Shown in pieces: positions 1-8,103 of a DNA stretch of 31,632 bases (positions are counted from its first letter, which is position 1; every line of letters begins with the position of its first letter). This DNA is from Hofstenia miamia. Taxonomy: Eukaryota > Xenacoelomorpha > Acoela. The notes beneath the pieces were generated by a model that was not told the DNA's origin, ran no database searches, and saw only the letters and a program-made list of their open reading frames with translations. The stretch spans positions 2,827,711-2,859,342 of the forward strand of contig SCFE01000014.1 of assembly GCA_004352715.1 (NCBI GenBank), in the 5' to 3' direction. Both the position numbers and the translations under genes were made by a program.

Positions 1-1835
1 ATAGGGCACATTTTATAAAAATTCACAGAACGTTGTTACAGGTATTATGAAATATTTCAATATATAAAATAATAAACTATAATATGATTTACCTCATTAC
101 TGCATTGTACAGCTATGTTTGCAAAGTAGAGAAAAAGACGAGCGCCTTACTATGTTTTACCTCAAAACATGCTTTGTAGTCAATATAAATGGACAATTTG
201 CTCAAATAAATAAACGTTAAATCAAAGCTGTTTAAATATAAATATATACTTTAGATATCAGTCTATCAGATTCTGAGAGTGAAGCATTAATACCTTTTCT
301 TCTCGAATGTCTGTGCTATGAAATTCAAAAATTTTAATGGAATTTCCCTTGATTTGAAAGGGTGAATTCAATGCAATTTTGCTTAGTTAATTTTTGAAGT
401 TTTTCTAAATTTCAGTAGTTATATAGAATCAGTAGCTTTCGAATTTCAACAATCCGAGAGTGAAGGAACATTATATGATATTGCTTGCCCATTAAAGCCA
501 AATATAAATTTTATCAATGTATTAAGATAGCTAATAAATCACATTTTAAAGCGCCATCTATCGACAAGGAAAATCTTACTATTAAAATATTTCGTGTAAT
601 GGCGCACTTTGGAAAAATTATCACAATTGGCATAAAATAAAACACAAAAATAATAATTGTTATTGCATTTGAGGTTATTTTTATGAAAAATGGTGCAATT
701 TTTGTCAATGTTTACCATAGCAAACAAATGAGGTTATTTTTATGAAAAATGGTGCAATTTTTGTCAATGTTTACCATAGCAAACAAAATATCTTAAAACC
801 TGTGATAGCGTTTTCTAAAAATTTTTAACTCCTCATGGCTTTAAAATTAATAAAGATATCCAAATTCCGAAAATACCAGAGAATAGAGAAATGTCTCCCT
901 TGTCATTTCCATTTGAAATCTTTAGTGTGATTAACTAGGCTTAGTGTGTCTGGCATAATTTTTTCAAATTGGACAAAATACTTCGTAACTATTAAGTAAA
1001 GCTATGGTATGAGTTAAGAGGAAGCATAGATATTTTAGTTGTCATGTATTCTAACATAATTAATGAAATTGTGCAAATTGGCAACAAAATGAATTCACAC
1101 AATAACAAAAAAACATTCATAAAAAAGTGTTGTCGCAATATAGAACAATTTTTTGTTGAAAGTTATATATTCTCTTCCATGAAGGGCCCGATCAGCTCGT
1201 AGCCTAAATTCAAGCACGTGGAATAGTGTGATTTTCAGCGATTGATATCAATTAGGACATTTTCAACACATGGATTTTATGGGTTACTCTTTTTTGAGTA
1301 GCGTTCTTATTTTTAGCACAATTGAGCCAAATAGCGAAATAGAAATAAAAATCAAAACTTTATTAGTTTTACTTAGTACATTAATTCTATTCCGACTAGT
1401 TTTAGTATATGATTCACACTATCATGTCAGCCCCTTCATTTTGGAAAGAGTGCATACTTGACCCATGTCCATCCCTGACTCTCTTCCATGCATCCTAGAA
1501 TTTAAATTAATTGTTTAAAATTATTATCTTCAGCCAACACGTTATTATCTTAATGGCCAACACGTAACTAGTTATAATTTGTACAGCATTTGCGAAAAAT
1601 ATAGAGGTGCATTGTATGATGCTTACAAAGAGCATCTATAAATTTCATCAAAAAATTTTTTCTTGCTCTAAATGTAATACATAATTTAGGAAAATAATTA
1701 TATTTCCTGCTAATTTTTAACATGTATTTGTTTGGCCAATTCGGTTTGTACGCTCTGTGTAAAGGAATATTTAGAGCCAGAAGAGCTCTATGCGTCGAAA
1801 CTCCAATTCCCATAGTACGAGGCACTTATTAGAAG

Positions 1836-1837
<2 letters not shown>
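1..1837. other. AT-rich intergenic sequence, no gene recognised
   Basis: Apart from a short tandem duplication I see nothing with coding character. The short open frames on either strand (for example 514-727 minus and 1270-1461 plus) are rich in Ile, Phe and Leu, as expected for random AT-rich DNA, and match no family I know. Confidence 0.6.
671..788. repeat. 59-bp tandem duplication, two copies
   Basis: The unit beginning GAGGTTATTTTTATG at 671 is repeated immediately at 730 and ends ...CCATAGCAAACAAA. By eye the two copies are identical over 59 bp, so the duplication is recent or is an assembly slip. No terminal inverted repeats or flanking duplication were seen. Confidence 0.9.
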
Positions 1838-1869
<32 letters not shown>

Positions 1870-2295
1870 NNNNNNNNNNNNNNNNNNNNNNNNNNNNNNN
1901 NNNNNNNNNNNNNNNNNNNNNNNNNNNNNNNNNNNNNNNNNNNNNNNNNNNNNNNNNNNNNNNNNNNNNNNNNNNNNNNNNNNNNNNNNNNNNNNNNNNN
2001 NNNNNNNNNNNNNNNNNNNNNNNNNNNNNNNNNNNNNNNNNNNNNNNNNNNNNNNNNNNNNNNNNNNNNNNNNNNNNNNNNNNNNNNNNNNNNNNNNNNN
2101 NNNNNNNNNNNNNNNNNNNNNNNNNNNNNNNNNNNNNNNNNNNNNNNNNNNNNNNNNNNNNNNNNNNNNNNNNNNNNNNNNNNNNNNNNNNNNNNNNNNN
2201 NNNNNNNNNNNNNNNNNNNNNNNNNNNNNNNNNNNNNNNNNNNNNNNNNNNNNNNNNNNNNNNNNNNNNNNNNNNNNNATATATATATATATATA
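1838..2295. repeat. (TA)n microsatellite interrupted by a 409-base assembly gap
   Basis: Alternating TA runs from about 1838 to 1869 and again from 2279 to 2295, with Ns at 1870-2278 between them. The gap most likely hides a longer (TA)n tract that could not be assembled. Open frames reading Ile-Tyr repeats across it are artefacts. Confidence 0.9.
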
Positions 2296-2484
2296 GGACA
2301 CGTCTGAAATGTTTCGTGAATTGGAAGGAATTGAATGTGAGCATTTAAAAGGACACAATTGTTTATCCCATTGGTCATAATTTTTTTTTAATGGCCATCC
2401 CACATTGTAATAAGAAACCCTGGGTTACATAGTCTTAAATGAATTATATAAGCTAGTTATCGATGTATTAGCTCACTGAGTACA

Positions 2485-2490
2485 TTTATT
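2485..2490 (-). terminator. candidate polyadenylation signal of the acid phosphatase gene
   Basis: AATAAA on the minus strand (TTTATT on plus), 107 bases past the stop codon of the phosphatase gene. It is the first canonical hexamer I found downstream, but AT-rich sequence makes chance matches likely. Confidence 0.45.
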
Positions 2491-2596
2491 CACACTGAGC
2501 AAACTAAGAATTAGTTCTTAATAAACAATATTGAAATATAGGAAAAATTGCACCAATTTGCTATATTTTAGTATGAATTATATAAAAATGCATAAA

Positions 2597-3718
2597 TTAA
2601 AATTCGCAAATGGAATTTAACTCTTGTAAGCTCATCACTTTATTTTTGGTCAAATCTAAGTAACTGTCAACGGGGCAGTACTCCTGGAATCCACAAGTCG
2701 GCATTCGCAATACAAAAGGATCAACATGACTCTCATTTCTATAAGATAGTTTAATATAAAGATCATTATCTACATCAGAGTATATCTCAATGAGCAAAGC
2801 CGCAGCGTATGGAACAGGTAGGTTGTTGTATACACCCATTAACATCGCTAACTGGATTATTGTGGTATCGTGACCGGAATAAATGATAATATTTTCTGCT
2901 ACGGTTGGATAGCCCTTTGTTATATTTGCAATATTATCTCTAATGATTTTAAATAATGGCCCTCCAGCAATAACTTGCTCCTCCTCTGTATAGAATTGGT
3001 TGACTTGACAGTAATGAGAAAATGCTTGTAATTGATCATAGTTAACTCCTTCCAAAAACCATTGGGGTAGAGTAAGATTGTGAGCTTTTTCACAAAGGAA
3101 GAGGTCAGCAAAAGAACCAAAGTTCATGAAAAAATTTACTTCTACACCCGTGTGACTCGCAATGTAGGCCATCATCGGCCTTGCCTCATTAACTTTGGCA
3201 ATATATTCAGGAGATGATGTTACTGTTTGATTTATTTCCATCCATACTTTGCACTGAACCCACTTGACTTGCAACGAATCTTGAATAAGACCGGTTATAT
3301 GAACAGGTATTGGTTGCCAGTTTAACCCATTTTCGAACACCTGCCAATCAGAAGGAGGAAACCAACCTGCCATGTTTGATAAGGCTGATTGAATCAGACG
3401 ATCTTCATCACTGCTGTATATGTAAATTTGTTGATGGAAGTAATGGGGTGAAATGAATCCATTATATCTTTCCCTAAAATATTCTCCTAATTCATAATGC
3501 TGCTCCATACCTAATTGGGTTAATTGTCCCAGGCCTTGCTTCCAAAATGAATTGTCAGGATTATTCGGATATGTGAAAACAGGAGCTCTATCACCATGCC
3601 GCCAAACTATTTGTGAGAATTCTAATTTGTAGTCATCAGCTGCAAAAACGCTTATAAATGAAATTAATAGGACTCGAAAAATCATTTTTAATGAATACTT
3701 TGCAGCAAAAATACGCAT
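2597..3718 (-). CDS. secreted or lysosomal histidine acid phosphatase, intronless
   Basis: A 373-residue histidine acid phosphatase (histidine phosphatase branch 2, prostatic/lysosomal type). These enzymes hydrolyse phosphomonoesters through a phosphohistidine intermediate. Visible: a hydrophobic signal peptide at about residues 12-27, the RHGDRAP motif at 40-46 (nucleophile His41), an Arg in SSDEDR at 107, and the SGHDTT motif at 281-286 with proton-donor Asp284. There are four N-glycosylation sequons (163, 214, 265, 328), six Cys in the mature part and no C-terminal membrane helix, so a soluble secreted or lysosomal protein is likely. Length is normal for the family and the frame has no interruption, so it looks functional. 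Met12 (codon 3683-3685) may be the real start: a TATA box lies only 23-32 bases ahead of Met1, and Met12 begins a cleaner signal peptide. Absence of introns could mean a retrocopy or an intron-poor family; the sequence alone does not decide. Confidence 0.93.
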   Translation of the reverse strand: MRIFAAKYSLKMIFRVLLISFISVFAADDYKLEFSQIVWRHGDRAPVFTYPNNPDNSFWKQGLGQLTQLGMEQHYELGEYFRERYNGFISPHYFHQQIYIYSSDEDRLIQSALSNMAGWFPPSDWQVFENGLNWQPIPVHITGLIQDSLQVKWVQCKVWMEINQTVTSSPEYIAKVNEARPMMAYIASHTGVEVNFFMNFGSFADLFLCEKAHNLTLPQWFLEGVNYDQLQAFSHYCQVNQFYTEEEQVIAGGPLFKIIRDNIANITKGYPTVAENIIIYSGHDTTIIQLAMLMGVYNNLPVPYAAALLIEIYSDVDNDLYIKLSYRNESHVDPFVLRMPTCGFQEYCPVDSYLDLTKNKVMSLQELNSICEF

Positions 3719-3740
3719 ATAAATGCACTGTTGAAAGCAA

Positions 3741-3750
3741 TATTTATATA
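3741..3750 (-). promoter_or_regulatory. candidate TATA box of the acid phosphatase gene
   Basis: TATATAAATA on the minus strand. With the usual 25-31 base spacing, transcription would begin at about 3719-3725, just before the first ATG (3718) and about 35 bases before the second in-frame ATG (3685). A start at the second ATG fits this better. AT-rich context weakens the call. Confidence 0.45.
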
Positions 3751-4211
3751 AATCATATATTTACTTTATACTATGAAACTTGCACTACTTAAACAAGTTT
3801 TTCATTGCATAATTTGGCTAAAAATAACATTGTTACTCAAGCAATGACATTAGTACATCACCCGTAATTTGCAAGGCTTAATGATGAACATGACGTAGCG
3901 AAAAATTTCTGATCTATAAAAATAAGGATCATGAATTGAAACTCGATCTTTTGAACTTTGAACAAACTTGCAAACCTTAACGCGTTTTCAAAAGCAAAAG
4001 ATTCAAAAATGAATATCCTAACATAAATTAATTATTTTATTCACTTGATTGAAATTTATTTAAGGTATTATTACAGACTCATACATTATATATATATTTT
4101 TTTTCTAGTTTGGAGAACTCAAGATAAAAATATATTGTACAAAACAAATGTGCTTTTAAATATAATTTCTTTGCACAAGTATGACGTTTTGGCAATCCCT
4201 ACACAATGTTT
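3751..4211. other. intergenic, nothing recognised
   Basis: AT-rich upstream region of the phosphatase gene. No coding frame, repeat or structural RNA was recognised. Confidence 0.5.
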
Positions 4212-4433
4212 CTAACTGCATTTACAAAAACCTCCTTTGTAGACTGCAGAACCACTGTAACTATAAATTTGTGGTTTTTCTGCCATCCAGAACTGATACT
4301 GCTGTAGGTGTTTCTTCAATAGAATTATTCTGACAAGTTCCTTAGAAAGGCAAGTGGTAGTAGAAATTTGTTTTAGAACCAAGTGACTGTTTTCTTCCAC
4401 AACTATTTGCATCAGTTCAACATTTGCAGACAT
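4212..4433 (-). pseudogene. probable helix-turn-helix transposase fragment
   Basis: A 73-residue frame whose first 48 residues read like the DNA-binding domain of Tc1/mariner-type transposases: VVEENSHLVLKQIS, then CLSKELVRIILLKKH, then LQQYQF. This is the pattern of a VEENP..S.RQI helix followed by a recognition helix (SKSTV.RILK) and a YxF motif. Similarity stops at about residue 49, and no DDE catalytic domain follows on this strand, so it would be a truncated remnant. This rests on remembered family patterns; chance in AT-rich DNA is possible. Confidence 0.4.
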
Positions 4434-5089
4434 AGTGAATGTTTTAGGTCAAACAACATAGATGTAGGAGAAAGAGACGGCCACACTTCACTGAATAATT
4501 CTACCCAGCAATAAATCTTAAAATGGCTCAATATTGAATTACTTATAGAAATATGTTTAATTTGCTTAATGATCTGCACTCTGAAATATCACACTGGAAG
4601 TCAATGTAGATGTAGGCATAAAAGTTTCTTTAGGTCCATTCATTGCACTGCAATAGCATACTCCGGTAAAGATTGTATATTTCGTAATTGACTAATTCAT
4701 AATTGGTTAATGTATTAAATACAACACATATAAATGCAAGATGTAGTATGAAAATTCTCAAAACTTTCTGGTTACCACAAGTACATTAGGAGAGATTTCG
4801 AAACAAATTTTTCTATCCTTGTAGAAACGAAAGTGCATTCAGTTGCAAATGTTTCCCCAATTTTATTTAAAAGTGAATTATATGGTTTAAATATTTATAT
4901 ACATTGGAATATATCTCTTGCAACATTGAAAAGCATAGTTGGAAGTGTGCAGTGTATTACAAACTCAGGCAAAGAAAAACCTATAAAATTTAAGTCTTAA
5001 ATTCTTTTTTAAGCATAATAATCTTTCAATCTTGAAATCTTGAGGAGTTAACTAAATAATAATATAAGTATAATTCCTATGTTTTAAGA
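4434..5089. other. intergenic, nothing recognised
   Basis: AT-rich sequence without a credible open frame, terminal repeats or other structure that I could identify. Confidence 0.5.
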
Positions 5090-5271
5090 TTATATATATA
5101 TATATATATATANNNNNNNNNNNNNNNNNNNNNNNNNNNNNNNNNNNNNNNNNNNNNNNNNNNNNNNNNNNNNNNNNNNNNNNNNNNNNNNNNNNNNNNN
5201 NNNNNNNNNNNNNNNNNNNNNNNNNNNNNNNNNNNNNNNNNNNNNNNNNTATATATATATATATATATATA
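5090..5271. repeat. (TA)n microsatellite with a 137-base gap
   Basis: TA runs at 5090-5112 and 5250-5271 flank Ns at 5113-5249. As at 1838-2295, the gap falls inside the simple repeat. Confidence 0.9.
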
Positions 5272-5535
5272 CGAGCTCTAGATACAATGGGATTTCCATT
5301 TCCATAGTATCCAACCCCCTTTTTGATGCAAAGCCAGAATAATTCAATTTATCCAAAAATTTTTACATTGCGCATTTGGAATAGGGGTCTAATTTCTTAT
5401 GTATGAGTTTCAAGATCTTTCAAAAAAAATTTTTTTAACCTGTATCCAGCGCACTTTTCTGTAGCATTTAGCGCCCGTATAGATTTTTTGTATCCAGCCA
5501 TTTGTAGATATTTTTAAATTTTATATCCAAAGCTC

Positions 5536-5536
<1 letters not shown>
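5272..5536. mobile_element. candidate 265-bp MITE with 13-bp imperfect inverted ends between TA tracts
   Basis: The left end CGAGCTCTAGATA (5272-5284) and the reverse complement of the right end (5524-5536) CGAGCTTTGGATA match at 11 of 13 positions. Both ends abut (TA)n, so any TA target duplication, as made by Tc1/mariner transposases, would be hidden in the microsatellite. The interior is non-coding and carries several GTATCCA-like motifs. The ends are short and the copy number is unknown, so this is tentative. Confidence 0.3.
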
Positions 5537-5566
<30 letters not shown>

Positions 5567-5685
5567 NNNNNNNNNNNNNNNNNNNNNNNNNNNNNNNNNN
5601 NNNNNNNNNNNNNNNNNNNNNNNNNNNNNNNNNNNNNNNNNNNNNNNNNNNNNNNNNNNNNNNNNNNNNNNNNNNNNNNNNNNNN
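5537..5685. repeat. (TA)n microsatellite followed by a 119-base gap
   Basis: TA run at 5537-5566, then Ns at 5567-5685. The gap ends exactly where the left arm of the palindrome begins, so it probably hides the outward continuation of that arm. Confidence 0.85.
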
Positions 5686-5742
5686 CGCCAAATAGTGCAC
5701 TCAATTTTAAAATGTATTTATGTATTTATGTAGCATTTCTTT

Positions 5743-5781
<39 letters not shown>

Positions 5782-5833
5782 AATGCTACATAAATACATA
5801 AATACATTTTAAAATTGAGTGCACTATTTGGCG
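5686..5833. repeat. 148-bp palindrome with perfect 59-bp arms around a (TA)n core
   Basis: The left arm 5686-5744, starting CGCCAAATAGTGCACTC, is the exact reverse complement of 5775-5833. The roughly 30 bases between them are an alternating TA run. The right arm continues into the 3' end of the Penelope-like element, so the arms are probably two element ends facing each other across the microsatellite. A perfect palindrome next to a gap could also be an assembly artefact. Confidence 0.9.
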
Positions 5834-5862
5834 CGTTTCGATCATATATTGATCATCGTCCG
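5831..5862 (-). ncRNA. possible degenerate hammerhead-ribozyme motif at the end of the Penelope-like element
   Basis: On the minus strand, CGATGATCA is followed by a short AU loop and then TGATCGAAACGCGCC. The GATGA and CGAAAC blocks flank a TGATC/GATCA-type short stem in the order seen in the hammerhead core (CUGAUGA - stem II - GAAA). Penelope-like elements are known to carry hammerhead motifs in their terminal repeats. Here the CU of CUGA is replaced by AC, so catalytic activity is doubtful. Best read as a decayed copy or a look-alike. Confidence 0.3.
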
Positions 5863-5976
5863 AAATATTTTCCCAGAAAACTTTACAAAACTATAAACTA
5901 CACTTTATAATTTACTAAAATACTTTCTATATGCTAAGATTTAAAATAGATGTAATCTTTGAAATGTATTCATTTG

Positions 5977-6215
5977 TTATTCAGTATGTTGGTCCGTTCT
6001 ATTTTCTTTAAGTATAATGCTTCCACTATTTTTGTTAGTTTTCATAATGATGTTAAATTTGTCTTTTTTAATTTCATGATGGTGTTGAAATATTTCAGTA
6101 TTTAAATGTCCATTAATATGCTCTTTTATGTGCTTCCCGAAATGGCGGCTTGTTTCTCCAATGTACAATTTGTTACAATTGTCACATTGATATTTATAAA
6201 CTATAGAAGAAACTA
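5977..6215 (-). pseudogene. GIY-YIG endonuclease domain of the Penelope-like element
   Basis: The domain reads CDNCNKLYIGETSRHFGKHI and then KEHINGH. This contains the CxxC just before the YIG motif and the GETSR segment typical of Penelope endonucleases, which nick target DNA to prime reverse transcription. The central Arg/His-rich helix (SRHFGKHIKEH) is present. The frame continues to HHHEIKKDKF and on to an ILKENRTDQHTE end, the usual C-terminal block, with a stop at 5977. The domain itself looks intact, but the RT it needs upstream is broken and lies in other frames. Confidence 0.85.
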
Positions 6216-6394
6216 AGTCTTTGGAAATGTGGTCTTTGTTTTTTCAAAGATGTTCAGTTTTCAAAGTACTAAAAATTGGAATAAGTCTTGATCTCACGAA
6301 CTTTTTAATAATATTTACTAAGTTCGTTGACAATTTCTTGATGTTGTTCTCCAAGTTTCCAATATATTTTTTGCTTCTCTTGATCTTGCAATGA

Positions 6395-7700
6395 TTAAGT
6401 GATTAACTTTGTTTCATTATCTTGTTTTAAAATTTGTTTAGTGATAATTTTCTTAGTTAATTTATGCAAATAACCATTGTTTTCAAAAACTGTGTACAAT
6501 GTGTCAAGTGCTGATGTTAGAACTTTGTAATCAGATGATATTGCATAAATTCTTTTACAAATTGCTTTTACGCTGTTGATTTTATACTTCTTGTCACAAT
6601 AAGATGTAAATGGCATGTATAAGCCAGTGTTGGTGATTTTGAATTGATAACTTGAAGGAAAAGTTGTATGATGATTTGATTTTCCATTGTAAATTGAATT
6701 TCAGTCATTGGATTGTTTAAATATTTTAAAAAATTATTTGCTTCATCTTAGTTACTAAACACAGCATATCGTTTATAAAATAGAAAATCATTATTAGTAA
6801 AATTTCTTTCAATAATGTCCATTGCAAATTGAGCCATGGTTGGGCCTAAGGGAGATCCCATAGACATACCATCAATTTGATTATAAATGGAGCCATAAAA
6901 AAATAATTATCTAAGCATGCCATTTTCAAAAGTTCTTTTAAAGTATTCATTTTGATTTTGATCTTTTCTTGAGGAATAATTGATAATAAATGTTCTATAG
7001 TCGTCTTGACAGGTATGTTAGTAAAAAGGCTTTTAATGTTGTAACTAACAATAAATTTTTTAAATTGATTCTTTTTGTAGAAAGTGTTGAGTTCATCAAT
7101 AAATTCAAAAGAGTTGAATAGTAAATATGGTAAAAATTCCTTAAGAATACTATCAAGCCATTTGCTCAAGTTTGAAGTTGCTGAATTATTGATAGAAAGA
7201 AGTGGTGTCATTGAGGGATCTTTATTGTCTTTATGTACTTTTGCAAGTCCATAAAGTCTAGCTGCGAATTTTGTTGTAGATTTGAGATGAGATTTCATTA
7301 TTGTTCCTTAGAGATAGTAACTTCTTGTTAAATTTTTCTTCAATATGCATTAAGTAATTGTTCTTAATTTTCAAGTCAGGATAAACTTTGCTAAATTTTG
7401 AATAGTCATTTAAGATGTTATTCATTTTTTGTAAATAAGTTTTTTGTCTAAGATTACTGTTCCATTTCCTTTATCACATTTGCAAACATATATATTCTCA
7501 TTTTTAGAAATCTTATGAACATTTGAAATTAAGGACTTTACTTTCTGAGATATTTTAGGTTATTTTAGATAACTTTTTATTGTATAGATGATGTCATTTT
7601 GTAAATCCTTAATGTCCTCTTCCTGATTTAGTTTTTTATTTCTTAATAGATTTTGAAACATTGTTTTAGAATTTATTTCTATTTTGAAATTATTAATGTT
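6395..7700 (-). pseudogene. Penelope-type reverse transcriptase, catalytic motif deleted
   Basis: Conserved Penelope RT blocks appear in order on the minus strand: KCDKGNGTVILDK (near 7490-7450), RLYGLAKVHKD (near 7265-7230), a NSxxFIDEL block, SYNIKSLFTNIPV (near 7050-7010), then GMSMGSPLGPTMAQFAMDI after a frameshift near 6870, and a thumb-like block YKINSVKAICKRIYAI (near 6590-6545). The motif expected as RYxDD reads RYAVFSN at about 6771-6751, so about five residues including both catalytic aspartates appear to be missing in frame. There are also a stop soon after this site and frameshifts near 7400 and 6870. Normal length is roughly 600-700 residues before the endonuclease; this copy is shorter at the N-terminus. 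Confidence 0.85.
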
Positions 7701-7760
7701 AATGGCCAACTCATTTTTAAAGCATCATGTTGTTCTTTTGAAAGTTTTTGACTGGATAAA

Positions 7761-8103
7761 TTTAAAACAATATGGGGACACAAAAGTCTAGCTGTTTGCA
7801 TAGCAGTGCTTGGGTAAATTTATTGTACTAATTTCATGTGTTTTTAATATTTCCAGTTCCTAACTCTTGTATTTTAAATTTAAAAAGCAAGCACATTGTT
7901 TCAATTAATTCATGTTTCTAGCTAATCTTAACAAAATAAGTAATCATTACAAGCATGAATTTTGTGTTTATTTAATAAATTGTTTACTCTCTAGCATTGT
8001 TATTTGCTTTCTTGAGTTATGATGTGTTTTATCCAGATTAGTAAAATGACTTAATACATCCTCCATTATTTTTCTAACTAGGCACTTGATTTTTTCATAC
8101 TAG
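7761..8103. other. non-coding spacer between the Penelope-like element and LTR element A
   Basis: AT-rich; no coding frame or recognised repeat. It may include the remaining 5' end of the Penelope-like element. It ends in ACTAG directly before the LTR end at 8104; the same ACTAG precedes the LTR at 19201. Confidence 0.4.

Larger units (their letters stand above)
5834..7760 (-). mobile_element. degenerate Penelope-like retroelement
   Basis: Minus-strand remnant with reverse transcriptase upstream (about 7700-6395) and a C-terminal GIY-YIG endonuclease downstream (about 6215-5977), the domain order of endonuclease-bearing Penelope-like elements. It has several frameshifts and stops and no catalytic RT motif, so it is dead. 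Its 3' end runs into the palindrome at 5686-5833. The 5' boundary is unclear; coding similarity fades at about 7700-7760. Confidence 0.85.

Noticed and set aside
514-727. Two overlapping minus-strand frames of 62-64 residues
   Set aside because: They overlap a tandem duplication and have low-complexity Ile/Phe composition.
1270-1461. 63-residue hydrophobic plus-strand frame
   Set aside because: No family signature, no neighbouring gene structure, and such frames are expected in AT-rich DNA.
1771-2403. Open frames of Ile-Tyr repeats across the first gap
   Set aside because: They are translations of (TA)n and Ns; no protein evidence.
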